Of a stretch of 64,000 nt of DNA, positions 46,801-54,607 are shown in pieces. The stretch is taken from contig NW_020654422.1 in assembly GCF_003589595.1 (NCBI RefSeq), positions 5,665,647-5,729,646 of the forward strand, given 5' to 3'. The stretch's first letter is position 1, and the number at the start of each line of letters is the position of its first letter. The notes beneath the pieces were generated by a model, which ran no database searches, had not been told where the DNA came from, and saw only the letters and a list, made by a program, of their open reading frames with translations. The position numbers were made by a program, and so were the translations under genes. Source of the DNA: Hyposmocoma kahamanoa. Taxonomy: Eukaryota > Arthropoda > Insecta > Lepidoptera > Cosmopterigidae.

Positions 46801-47601
46801 AAAGGCTGGCAACGCATATGCTACTCTTCAGACGTTGCAGATGTCCACGAGCAACAATGTTCAACTTCATCAATAATCTTTTATCTTACGCGGTATTAGT
46901 AACATGTAATAGGGCAATTCACGTCCCAACTTTGTTCTATGTACCTAATTACTTCGACAAAACTATCATAAAACAACTTCCGCGTACAAGTCAGCTTATT
47001 TGCCAAACTGTTTTATATATACAGCAAAAAAAATTATCTATTTTCGGACAAATAAGTTCATAGTATAGTTAGCTATGGGAAGAAGACCATCTTATTTCCA
47101 TAACTACTTCGACAAAACTATCATAAAACAACTTCCGCGTACAAGTGAGATTATTTGCCAAGCTGTTTTATATATACAGCAAAAAAATGATTTATTTTCA
47201 GACAAAGAAGTTCATAGTATAGTTAGCTATGAGAAGACGACCATCTTATTTCCATCCATTTTCAGGTGTACGAGATGTTCCTTGTTGGCTACCAATTCCG
47301 AGTACTGTCACCGATCTTCACAATCCACTGGGGCCTACAGTCCCGCAGTCATCGCCCGCTATGGCGGGAAAAGCAGAATGTCCAGAACAGAAAACGGTTC
47401 GAAACCTTCAAGAGAGAACTTTATGCTAGGTAATGCAACAAATTAAATTGGATGTTTAGAAATCTGTACGTGTAATGTAACGCTTGCTTTGTCATATAAT
47501 GAAAGAGATAGATTTTGACTAATAATGAACATATTTTTGGCAGGTATAGAAAAGACCCTCTTCATTTGTTACGTAAACCGCCAAAGCCGAAAAAGACATA
47601 G
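28888..47601 (+). CDS. GT49-family glycosyltransferase, B4GAT1/LARGE-like, five visible exons, first exon not found
   Basis: Family members transfer glucuronic acid or related sugars in the Golgi; B4GAT1 primes matriglycan on dystroglycan in mammals. Exons: 28888-29117, 29695-30390, 30831-30987, 47266-47429 and 47544-47601 (TAG), 435 codons in phase. The first visible exon holds a type II signal anchor (FAFAATGLVIFNGVTNLWLL). The second holds the Golgi catalytic domain with the metal-binding DXD in MFLVDIDIVPSKG. The third has LLYEPFYVAADTVP and DERFVGYGYTRNTQ, and the fourth continues with VYEMFLVGYQFRVLSPIFT, HWGLQ and WREKQN. The protein ends KDPLHLLRKPPKPKKT. Reading upstream of 28888 meets a stop at once, so the ATG must lie in another exon that I could not place. 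The 16.3-kb intron 30988-47265 contains a complete protease gene. The choice of B4GAT1 over another GT49 member is inference. Confidence 0.87.
29159..29228. repeat. hairpin in a glycosyltransferase intron
   Basis: AACATGCTATTAAA and CTACTCTAATTAC on the left pair with GTAATTAGAGTAG and TTTAATAGCATGTT on the right around the loop AGAGA. The arms are nearly perfect over about 30 bases. Confidence 0.7.
29285..29646. mobile_element. two palindromic MITEs in tandem
   Basis: Copy 1 (29285-29468) and copy 2 (29470-29646) each begin with AGGRTYRTATTC-like bases plus AGAACTCTACTCA and end with GAGTAGAGTT then AGAATACGACCCT. Each can fold on itself, and the two are also repeats of each other (CATACTCAAGTCC and GCCATTAGGGTCGTATT occur in both). 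They end about 48 bases before the glycosyltransferase exon at 29695. Confidence 0.75.
30530..30670 (-). repeat. tRNA-derived SINE, family 3
   Basis: The copy carries, reversed, the B box (GGTATCGACCCCGGGACCTC) and the CCCAAATTGGTCCTACC element shared with copies at 37818, 38143, 42631 and 51752. It lies in the 440-bp intron between glycosyltransferase exons 2 and 3. Confidence 0.65.
32020..32120 (-). repeat. tRNA-derived SINE, family 4 (diverged, partial)
   Basis: ACTCCACTAGTTTGTTATAATTGTTAATA is the reversed family tail, written here in part only as CCACTAGTTTGTTATAATTG. It is followed by the weaker match GACAGAACTCGACC at the B-box position. Confidence 0.5.
33414..33431. repeat. short TTAGG run
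   Basis: Three perfect TTAGG units plus TTA occur in a row. TTAGG is the insect telomere repeat, but three units can arise by chance or from a retroelement. Confidence 0.5.
33763..43692 (+). CDS. secreted S1 (chymotrypsin-fold) serine protease, complete, five exons, nested in an intron
   Basis: Exons: 33763-33817, 34624-34927, 40393-40642, 41809-41958 and 43546-43692 (TAA); 906 nt, 301 residues, all GT/AG and in phase. Residues 1-18 (LLLYLCLVTFV core) form a signal peptide. Residues 19-75 are a pro-region rich in Asp, Asn, Gln and Pro with Cys26, Cys28 and Cys69. The protease domain starts IIGGRV at 76. The triad is His116 (TAAHC), Asp161 (DNDIAALRL) and Ser256 (GDSGGP). Disulfide pairs expected for the fold are present (CGG/AHC, LCRLS/MFC, SCQ/RGC). 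The S1 pocket is unusual: the position equivalent to 189 is Ser250 (SSCQ), and the usual Gly at 226 is Thr in SPTVF. The residue before IIGG is Gln75, not Arg or Lys. The whole gene lies inside the 16.3-kb intron of the glycosyltransferase, same strand. Specificity is not predicted. Confidence 0.9.
34305..34495 (+). repeat. 3' end of a LINE ORF2, family E
   Basis: The frame reads MEWNSLPADLYPERYNLGLF, then KARVNRDYLGARAPSS, then the tail CACCTGGTGAGATGGAGGTC. It is the best preserved of the four family E tails. It lies in protease intron 1, about 130 bases before the exon at 34624. Confidence 0.7.
35361..35455 (+). repeat. family A repeat, 5' fragment
   Basis: ATTTAGTAGAGCTAGAAGTA, ACCTATTTGTGCCGCCAAG and GGGTGCGGGTGAAA match the left third of family A, with short deletions. 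Confidence 0.6.
35978..36070 (-). repeat. tRNA-derived SINE, family 2
   Basis: Reversed, it reads a tRNA-like head (GTGATCGAGTGGCTTCAAC) and a B box (GAGTTCGATTCCC), then GGGTCAATGTAG. The 3' part matches 22079-22165. Confidence 0.7.
37818..37965 (+). repeat. tRNA-derived SINE, family 3
   Basis: GTGGTCTAGCAGTTAGCATG is the A-box region and TTGAGTTCGATACCC the B box. These are followed by AGGACCAATTTGGGAAACCA and AAATTGGTTCTAGTCTGGGT, the family body. Confidence 0.75.
38143..38283 (-). repeat. tRNA-derived SINE, family 3
   Basis: The reversed body (AGACAAGAACCAACTTAG, TTTCCAAAATTGG) precedes the reversed B box (AATAAAACCCGGGATCTTC) and a head ending GGTCATTGAGGTCATC. Confidence 0.6.
39014..39320 (+). 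repeat. unclassified dispersed repeat, family A (full length)
   Basis: It runs from TTTAGTAGCAGTAGAGCTCC to TTCGTCCCGTCACTTGGACA. A short insertion near 39240-39275 (GGAATGTCGCTTGCTTAGAC) sets it apart from the other copies. Confidence 0.75.
40657..41436 (+). repeat. MITE-like repeat, family D, interrupted by a Harbinger MITE
   Basis: The left part (40657-40848) has GAGGAGGTTCTCATTCGACT, TATGTTACGCGATTACG and TTCCATCTCTAAAG. The right part (41350-41436) resumes with GGGGATGAGTCCGG and ends CCTTTGAGGTGGATTTTTTT. Together they match the uninterrupted copy at 58417-58692. It lies in the protease intron just 15 bp after the donor at 40642. Confidence 0.75.
40849..41349 (+). mobile_element. non-autonomous PIF/Harbinger-like element with TTA duplication
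   Basis: The terminal inverted repeats start AGGTAGGCGTCCACAGAT on the left and, reversed, AGGCAGGCGTCCACAGAT on the right, and extend about 48 bp. TTA flanks both ends (40846-40848 and 41350-41352). An ATG at 40995 opens a frame starting MDLESDEEQFVVVACLLAEE, about 54 codons, like the acidic start of Harbinger transposases; the catalytic part is missing. It is inserted into a family D repeat. Confidence 0.85.
42631..42785 (+). repeat. tRNA-derived SINE, family 3 (diverged)
   Basis: CCGGTAGTTTAACGCATTGC is the head, AGATTCCTGAAAGGACCAAA the decayed B box and body, and TTGAATTGGTTCTGATTTGA the conserved tail. Confidence 0.6.
42872..43170 (+). repeat. unclassified dispersed repeat, family A (full length)
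   Basis: It starts TTTGTAGCAGTAGAGCTCCT and ends TAGTTCGTCCCGTGACTAGA. It is one of the least damaged copies and useful as a reference for the family. Confidence 0.8.
44600..44960. repeat. dispersed repeat, family H, two inverted pieces
   Basis: TTCTTAGGTTTTTGCGATTG, ACCATGACCATGGGACCTGG and AAACGTTGGTTTGTTACAAA recur at 10425. A second, reversed set follows (GGGCCTAAAACGTTGGTCTG, ATACGTAACAATCGTGAAGA), so the stretch looks like two copies in opposite order. Related pieces lie at 62410-62590. Confidence 0.5.
45013..45201. mobile_element. hAT-type MITE
   Basis: The ends are perfect 11-bp inverted repeats, CAGTGTTGGGC and GCCCAACACTG. They start with the CAG of hAT elements. The 8 bases outside are TATTTAAT on the left and TATGTAAT on the right, an 8-bp target duplication with one mismatch. 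The inside consists of AATTG-rich hairpins and a near-perfect palindrome around TTGGGGCCCCCAA at 45156-45182. Confidence 0.85.
45222..45402 (-). repeat. tRNA-derived SINE, family 1
   Basis: Reversed copy: AGCCCGGCACTAGAG, GGGTGCCATGGACAATCATA and CTCACGAGAGAAATAAATGT form the body. ATGAAACCCAGGACCC is the decayed B box and TGGTAACCGTTCGGCCACGG the A box. It lies 20 bases after the hAT-type MITE. Confidence 0.8.
46951..47257. repeat. 155-bp tandem duplication next to a splice acceptor
   Basis: Copy 1 starts at 46951 and copy 2 at 47106, both with ACTTCGACAAAACTATCATA. They share CAACTTCCGCGTACAAGT, TTTTATATATACAGCAAAAA, AGTTCATAGTATAGTTAGCT and GACCATCTTATTTCCAT. Copy 2 runs into the acceptor TTTTCAG of the glycosyltransferase exon at 47266, while copy 1 has no such acceptor. 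Identity is high, so the duplication looks recent. Confidence 0.85.
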
Positions 47602-49264
47602 GCCTCACAGGGCCGCGCGATCCTCGCCGGCCAGCTGCTCGCCGCAGCTCTGTTAGCTGCCCTTTGATTGGATGTTGATATCACTGGATAGCCTCTGCAT
47701 TATCTAATCAAATACTGGTTGCCTGTACTACTGTATTCTGAAGTTGATAATAAGGTGAAGCATCTTTTATGTCACAATTTTTACATTACAACCATTTATG
47801 TCTAATCTAAGTTAAATAATCAAGTGAATCGCAGCAATTCATATAGCTGTTTTCTGATCGTTCTGGGTACGGTTCTGGACTAACAAGGTTAATTATTAAG
47901 TATTTTGTACCTTTGGTTAAGTAGTTAGCCTTTATTTTCGGATGTAAAATTTGGTAATTTGGTTAGATTAACCAGTGTAGAATATAGATATAAGGGTTAT
48001 TCAAAATCAGATTTATTTTTAGAGTGGTTGTATACGGTGACTTTTAGCAGTGATACAAACGCGCAAACGCGCGACTTGTATCGATGCTTAAGTCGCGTGT
48101 GTGTGTAAACGCTCTTTATTATAAGAAATTGATAAGTTTCTGGAAGTAATTACATCGGAATTTAATGAAACATTAATTTTGTTTACACTACTGCGAGTAG
48201 GTCTTTAGATTACTTAGATGACTTCAAAGAATTGCCGCAAATTACCTTTTTCTACGTAATTAATTACTTCAGTCGAGCTATCGATTGTTTTAAGTCAAGG
48301 ATTAGATACATCATGTTGAAACCATTTGTTATCCATAGAATTCTTTTATGTACATTAAAATAGTATATTTTGTAGGTAAGCAAGTAAAGTGCTAAAAACA
48401 TAATTTTTCAGTAATAGTACCGAAATAAATTGTTGTATTTAAAAGTACATTAATTAAAATCACCTATGAATCTAGCTGTACAACAAAAAAAAACATTTCT
48501 TGATATATAATTGTATAGATATAAGATGGTTATACTTGAGCATAGAGATGTTGGTTCTGTGTAAAGGCTCAGCTACAAATGAAGCTTATAAACTATACCT
48601 TTTTAAAACTGCTTAGTATGTCATAAAGGATTAATTGTAAAATATTAAGAACCTTGCAGGACTATATATATATTGGGTATCACCATAAACAATAAATTTT
48701 GCTTTATGACTTATTACAATCATAATCAATTTGCCGAAAACGATCTTTCAAGTTTTTGTTGTAAACTTTTTAGATCTGTACTTGGTAATAGTAAGTTCAA
48801 ACGTGCAAGTGTCCACCCCGATGACTCCCACCCCCGCTACTACGTTTTGTATCCGACTGGTATTTATGCTAACGCTTTCTTTTGTTAACGCACAGAGTTA
48901 TCACCGTTTAGAGCGATCTATTATTTGATGAATTATTAAAAGTCACGGAACGAAAATTGTTATTTATGGTGTTAGTAATGTAGTCCAGTGAGGTTGTTAG
49001 TATTTTACAAATAACCCTGTACAAATAATATCTAACTCCACAGTAGTAGGCCTTACGCGCGCTTATCCCTTTTTATGATAGAGGTTAAAGCGACCGCGAT
49101 CAATTTGGCTCATCAGTAATTAAATGTATTTTTCTTACTAAATATTACAAAGAAAAATTTTGAACAAATAATTATGACACTATATATGATAATTATGATG
49201 TTTCTACAGCTTAATGCTGTGGCCCACGGTAATACACTTCGCACAAAAATGTTAGCTTTTTTAT
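47602..49264. other. interval after the glycosyltransferase, no gene seen
   Basis: The first part should be the 3' UTR (GC-rich near 47605-47660). A palindromic stretch lies at 48024-48117. Nothing else is recognised. Confidence 0.55.
48024..48117. repeat. palindromic element
   Basis: GAGTGGTTGTATACGGTGAC on the left loosely mirrors GTGTGTAAACGCTC on the right. Between them lie CAAACGCGCAAACGCGCGAC and AAGTCGCGTGTGTG. The end motif resembles the GAGCGGTTATACACGG piece at 10595 and the AGCGGTTACACAGG piece at 59540. Confidence 0.45.
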
Positions 49265-49551
49265 AACACCAGGTGACAGGACGTACATGTCGTGGGCCTG
49301 GTATTAATGACACGCCTGTTCATAACGGTTGCAGTGCCCGAACTTTAAACCGCAAACCGCGGGGCACTGCCAGTGCGCCCGTCACCCTGAGACAAGTTGA
49401 CAAGTTCCATGTGACTGTAATTTCACCAGCACCATTACCCTTCAAAGCCGGAACGCAGTAATGCTCACATTACTGCTTGGCGGCAGAAATAGGTAAGGTG
49501 GCGTTAGTTCCCTGGACGAACTCTTTCACAAGGAGCTCTACTGCTACTTAA
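49265..49551 (-). repeat. unclassified dispersed repeat, family A (full length, reversed)
   Basis: It runs from ACACCAGGTGACAGGACGTA to AAGGAGCTCTACTGCTACTT. It shares the family body, including AGTGCGCCCGTCACCCTGAG and ATTACTGCTTGGCGGCAGAA. Confidence 0.8.
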
Positions 49552-49787
49552 TGACAAATTAAGACAGTTTTTTTTACTGAATTTTGACCTATAACAGGCG
49601 GAACCGCCCGCAGCGGTTATGTAGCACTCTGAGACATTTGGAGCCAGTAATTGACTTAAACAGCGTGGAAACACTAAAAAAAAATAATTAAAGGCTGTCA
49701 GCGCAAAAGTGGTGTAACGCTGTGAAATGCATATATGTAGAAGAAAATGAGGAATTTAAAATTAGTTAAATTCATTTTACATGTAAA

Positions 49788-50371
49788 GGGCTTTCCAACA
49801 AGAACTTTGTTTTGTAAATCAAAACAAAACTATAAATTTAGATGACAATGATTCAAATTTTTATTTTATTAAAAAAAGTAAGGTTTGGCAATTATGAATG
49901 AAAAATGATATCTGATAAATGACCACCGCGACCGCAGTTACAGATGTCGATTCTTTCATCAAAGTTTTTAAACACTTTTTGACAAAATGGTGGGTCCATT
50001 TCGTTAATCACTTCACGAATTTTGAGTTTTAAGGCTGCAATGGATTCGATTGGCTCCGTATAGAGTCTGTCTTTAACATAACCCATAACCCATAAAAAAT
50101 AATCCAGCGGTGTTAAATCACATGATCGAGCTGACCACTTAACGGCTGAAATTCGTGAAATTTGGTTTGCAATAAATTCATTGTTTCGGTGGCTTTTATG
50201 AAAACTTTGATGAAACAATCGATGTCTGTCACTGTGGTCGTGGTGGATATTTATTAGATATTATTTTTCATACATAATTGCCAAACCTTACTTTTTTAAT
50301 AGAATAACAATTTGAATCATTGTCAATTGTTTTATTTTGATTTACAAAACAAAGTTCTTGTTGAAAAACCC
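49788..50371 (-). mobile_element. internally deleted mariner-like transposon with long inverted repeats
   Basis: The terminal inverted repeats are about 110 bp: both ends read GGG, then CAACAAGAACTTTG and TTTGTAAATCAAAA, and further in AAGTAAGGTTTGGCAATTAT. Between them lies only the last third of a transposase gene on the minus strand. The catalytic N-terminal part has been deleted, so the element is non-autonomous. Confidence 0.8.
49892..50218 (-). pseudogene. C-terminal fragment of a mariner-like transposase
   Basis: The 108-codon frame contains RSCDLTPLDYFLW, the region of the third catalytic acidic residue in mariner-type DDE/D transposases, then YVKDRLYTEPIESIAALKLK and the usual C-terminal GRGGHLSDIIFH. 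The stop lies inside the terminal inverted repeat. The ATG at 50218 is probably not a real start, because the upstream part of the gene has been lost. Confidence 0.75.
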
Positions 50372-50934
50372 GTAATCACGTATGTAGGAATATATCGCAC
50401 TTCTATTACAATAGTGTTGTCATTCAAAAAATGTGAAATTCGAGATTATACCATTTCTGAACGTAAAATTTCTTTCTCTACATGTCATTAAAATTGTCAT
50501 TAAAGTATTGTAAGAAACCATTAAAATATATCTACTTAACCCAGAAATAGACAAACGTTTTGTGAGCTAGTTCAGGACAAAATAGTCCTTACCCAAAAAT
50601 ATAAAATTACTTTTCACTTATTTTTAAATATACTTCTACTTGGCAAGTACGAAATTGTTCAGATGTCTAATAAATTTTAACCTATACATAAATTATAATA
50701 ATCTTTCACCGGAACTGAGTAATTCAGCTATATTGAATAAATTCACATTTTGAGTTAATACACTATTGTATTAGCAGTGCGATATATATGGTTTAATATG
50801 TAGTTTAGTATCATTTAAAGTAATATTGTAAAAAGAAAAATCTGGGTTACTCTACTTTTCAGCTGATAGCCTCTTTTATTTCATTGAAGTACGTCATGAT
50901 ATTGTACTACCATGATATTCATATGATTTTTGTG

Positions 50935-51130
50935 GAAGTACTAGTTTGTTATTTTATTGATACAAAGATCGAACAATACGAAGAAAAAATCCTGGAATAA
51001 TTTGAACTGGACTTAAACCACTGTGGGTCAGCCGCACCGTGGCACTGATATTTTACAAATTTCTCTAAGTGCTTGTCTTAGATCTTTGTATTGGGTTTGA
51101 AAGGCTTTTTCGCCCGCGCCACAAGAATCG
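50935..51130 (-). repeat. tRNA-derived SINE, family 4 (diverged)
   Basis: ACTAGTTTGTTATTTTATTG and AAGATCGAACAATACGAAGA form the reversed tail. TTTGAACTGGACTTAAACCA stands at the B-box position, and CTTTGTATTGGGTTTGAAAG matches the head side of the copy at 53344. Confidence 0.5.
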
Positions 51131-51751
51131 AAAGAGTTTCTCTTCGAGTGGCTTGATCGTTATCAATAATAATAACGAATTAATATTTTAAACAGAATTT
51201 TTCTCCGTTCCGCTTTTGTTGATTATGGACTGTGGTGATGTACGACCCCCCGAGGTTGGCTGGTAGGTACAGAATAAAGTACCTACCTAAATACGTATCG
51301 GTATACTTGGTAGTTCTTAGTCCTTTTTGATAATAATATTAAGGATGCACATTCTGTGTTTCTTACTTATTTTAAAAAGAATATGAAAACGTAAGGAGTC
51401 AACTGATTTAAAGTTTTGTAATTTATTGTGCACAAAAATGTAAATATAATGTAATGTTGTAGATTTATTAAGGTATTCCATATTGTTTTTATAATTTTGT
51501 TTTCAGTGTGTTTAAACACACTTCGAGTTATCATCAGTTGACTGAATTTGCCTCAAACGAAAAGGTAATAAATAGGTTTTAGTGCACTTAAATTAAGTAT
51601 GAAATATATTGCGATGCGCATTTTCAATTTAATTGAACCTTATCATCCAGAGCACTATCATCCAAGGAACAATTGAAATCATTGAGCCAAGAGCTATCTC
51701 ATTGGTTTCGATTATTACATTAAAACTAAAGTATTGTAAATAATAATAAAT

Positions 51752-51875
51752 TACGACCTCGGTGATCTAACGGTTAGTACTATGGGCGCTGAGCAGGTTT
51801 CAGGTTCGATTCCCGGTAGGACCAGTTTGGGAAACGAACTTTTCTAAATTGGTTCTGGTCTGGGTGCTGGGTGCT
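51752..51875 (+). repeat. tRNA-derived SINE, family 3 (best copy)
   Basis: CGACCTCGGTGATCTAACGG gives the A-box region and CAGGTTCGATTCCCGGTAGG the B box. They are followed by ACCAGTTTGGGAAACGAACT and AAATTGGTTCTGGTCTGGGT. A family D element starts directly after it. Confidence 0.8.
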
Positions 51876-51876
51876 C

Positions 51877-52178
51877 AACCGACTTCAAAAAAGGTTTTCG
51901 ATTCGTCTGTTTTTTTGTGTGCAGGTATGTTATGCGAATACTACGATATTTGGGAACCGATATCGAAGATTCTTTTTTTATTGGAAAGGGAATAAATACT
52001 TCGGTAGTGGTCGTAATAAAATTTTAAGAAAATATTCCACCTCTAAGAGTGGCTAGTCAGGGGGCCCACTTTCCGTTAACAGATTTCAATAAAATTGGCA
52101 CATAGATGTAATATATAATTCCAATGAAAATAACTCACAGCAAAAACGGATAAGCACACTTTTGAGGTCGGTATTTTT
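51877..52178 (+). repeat. MITE-like repeat, family D
   Basis: It starts AACCGACTTCAAAAAAGG and ends CTTTTGAGGTCGGTATTTTT, so the terminal 10 or so bases are inverted. The inside has GCAGGTATGTTATGCGA, GATTCTTTTTTTATTGGAAA and ATTCCACCTCTAAGAGTGG, as in the copies at 53914, 58417 and 63822. Confidence 0.8.
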
Positions 52179-52370
52179 TTTATAAAAAGTTACAATAAAA
52201 TTGTATGTTTATGAAATTTCATCGAATTGAAGGACAAAGTCAAGGTACCATCGTCACAATTAAGCTGGTTTGTCTGGCTCAAATACAAAAAAACATAGGT
52301 ACATTGACAAAATAACTCGCTCATCATAAAATGAAAGCTGACATGCGGGTGATTCTTTTCACAAAGATGA

Positions 52371-52516
52371 CATCATCACAACACGACAATGACGTCGTGA
52401 TACGATGCGATATCTTATCACGACGCCACGCGACGCTGAACGTGGAAAAATATGACGTCGAGTCGTGGTCGTCACGTCGTTCCCCGACGTCGCAACGATG
52501 TCACATTGTGATGATG
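52371..52516. mobile_element. fold-back element
   Basis: CATCATCACAA at the left pairs with TTGTGATGATG at the right. Inside, GACGTCGTGATACGATGCGA and ATCACGACGCCACG pair with CGTGGTCGTCACGTCG and CGACGTCGCAACG. No coding capacity is seen. Confidence 0.6.
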
Positions 52517-52904
52517 GTTTAATTGAAGCTGTACTGTTAGCTTCAAAATGGTTAAACATCTAAAGTATATAAGTCTAAATTAGATAAAAAAAAATAGTTA
52601 TATTAAACCTACTGTTTGGGGTACATTTGCGGTCATCAAAAGCTAGACCAGTCTTCAGGCCCTTGTAGTTAACCAAATGAAGTCAACTTTTGACAACTTT
52701 TTTATCTTTGTTGAATTTGTAAGACTGTTGATATCAATTACTTTAACGTTGTGTTATTATCAGCTGTATTAAATTATACCTTTTTTCAGTTATTTTAATG
52801 GTGAATTTTTATTTCGTATCTTCCACTAGCCGAAGCTTTACAAACAAACAAAGAAAAAATGTGAAAACAATACACAAGCGATTTCTTTCAGTCTATTGAT
52901 AAGG

Positions 52905-53040
52905 AAAAGCCGAGGTAGCCTAATGGTTTTTGACCTACCGCCGCTTAGGAGTCGATAGTACCTCAACTCGAATTAAATTTCTTTCCCTTACCGAATCGGT
53001 TCTATTGTGCGGGTCGAGCGGCTGGGACACCGGCTTTATT
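52905..53040 (+). repeat. possible SINE with decayed tRNA-like head
   Basis: CGAGGTAGCCTAATGGTTTTTG resembles an A box only in part (TAGCCTAATGGT), and AGGAGTCGATAGTACC could be a worn B box. TCGGTTCTATTGTGCGGGTC follows. No second copy is seen in the window. Confidence 0.3.
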
Positions 53041-53343
53041 TCAGAATTTATTTTTTTACAAACGAAATTAAAGCCATTCGAAAAAAATATATATAGCGTA
53101 TAGTATACAATGTACTATTTAGTTCAGTTGATATAAATATCTAATATTGGTATATGTAAAGTACCTATTGAATACAAGTTTTCTTGTAAATTTTTTGGGG
53201 TAAGTTTGTGTTTTTTTTCTATGTGAAAATTTAAAGGAATCGTGTTTTCACACCGTACGCTAATCAGTGTATATCCTTAATTGAACTATATATTTAAATT
53301 TTTATTGAATTGATATTCAATTATTTTTTTGTGTCAAATTATT

Positions 53344-53632
53344 CCACTAGTTTGTTATAATTATTAATACGAAGATCGAACACTCAGAAAAAAATCCTTT
53401 GATCCGGCCGGATTAGAACCGACGTCTTCTAGCATACCGTGTCAGACGCTATACCAACCAAGCCAAGGAACGAACCAGCGGACCTCACGAACTTCTCTAT
53501 GTGTTTGTTGTCGTGTCTTTGTATTTGGTTTTTTCAACGACTATGCTAAAAGACGTAGGTTCGAATCCGGCCGCATCGAAGGAATTTTTTCTGAGTGTTC
53601 GATCTTCGTATTAATAATTATAATGTACTATA
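53344..53632. repeat. two family 4 SINE arms in inverted order (fold-back)
   Basis: The left arm (53344-53432) has TTTGTTATAATTATTAATAC, GAAGATCGAACACTCAGAAA and GATCCGGCCGGATTAGAACC. The right arm (53541-53632) has AGGTTCGAATCCGGCCGCAT, TCTGAGTGTTCGATCTTCGT and ATTAATAATTATAATG. The arms pair over about 88 bases, with a centre of about 110 bp holding the tRNA-like head. Confidence 0.75.
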
Positions 53633-53913
53633 TATATATATATATATTCCAAAGTGATTGATTCAACACTTTCAATGTTAAGCGGAATCAACTAAAGCTA
53701 TTTGAGGTTGTATGCGCCGTGGGTACGAATACTGGCTCGCACCTCACCTAAACACTTCCTTAATTTTTCGGAAAGCAAAAAATTAACAAGGGGTTTGAAA
53801 CACGTAGCTTATGAACTATGTTATATGTTACGTAATTAATTGAACATACGATACCTCTCACGTAAATTGTTGTAAGTCAAAATACCATTTAACTTAAATA
53901 TAAACTTTTTATT

Positions 53914-54128
53914 AGCCGATTTAAAAAAAGGAGGAGGTTCTCAATTTGACTGTGTTTTTTTTTGTACGTATGTTACGCGATAACTCCGGGTATCAGTGAA
54001 CCGTATTTGATGATTCTTCTTTGGAAAGGGGGTACCTCAGTAGTGGTTCCATTCAAATTTGAAGAACATATTCCACCTTTTGGGGTGACAAACTAGGTGA
54101 TGAATGACTTTTGAGGTCGGTTTTTTTA
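53914..54128 (+). repeat. MITE-like repeat, family D
   Basis: It runs from AGCCGATTTAAAAAAAGGAG to CTTTTGAGGTCGGTTTTTTT. It lacks about 70 bases present before the right end of the copy at 58417. Confidence 0.8.
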
Positions 54129-54607
54129 GAACACTGTACTGAGATTATGTATATTATAGTTTCTACATTTGAAAGTCAACATAACACTGGAACCTATAAT
54201 GTAAGTAAAAATAGGATATTTCTTTAAGTTAAAAAGCAAAAAATGGTATTTTGACTTACAACAACTTACGTGGGAGGTATCGTAACTGTTACATTTCTCC
54301 TATATAGATTATTCGCTGGTTAATTGACCATTACATTTCTTCTATGTAGATTATTCGCTGATTAATTGACCATTACGTTTCTTCTATATAGATCATTCGT
54401 TACTATTTGATGCATCTTCGACTGAAACTTCCCTGTTCTCACTAACATGTCACCAAAATTAGTGTTGTATCTATAATTAGTGATTCCAAAGAATCGTATA
54501 AATGTTTCAGCCGGTACTCTATTTAATGACATGACGATCTACGAACCCAGATTGCCAAACTACATGGTAAAAGTTATCACAAGTAGTATGTGCAAGGGGG
54601 TTGGTGA

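Larger units (their letters stand above)
43693..47265 (+). other. glycosyltransferase intron, part downstream of the nested protease
   Basis: This holds the protease 3' UTR (a possible AATAAA lies near 43967), a family H repeat, a hAT-like MITE, a SINE and a tandem duplication listed separately. Around 46240-46620 are frames on both strands of about 70-100 codons whose product I cannot name; they may be a decayed gene fragment. Confidence 0.5.
49693..50873. mobile_element. family G MITE, enlarged by a nested insertion
   Basis: The left end AGGCTGTCAGCGCAAAAGTG and the right end, reversed as AGGCTATCAGCTGAAAAGTA, match the ends of the 300-bp copy at 7404-7703. Close to the right end both copies share TAGTATCATTTAAAGTAATA. 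The extra length includes the transposon at 49788-50371. Confidence 0.65.
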
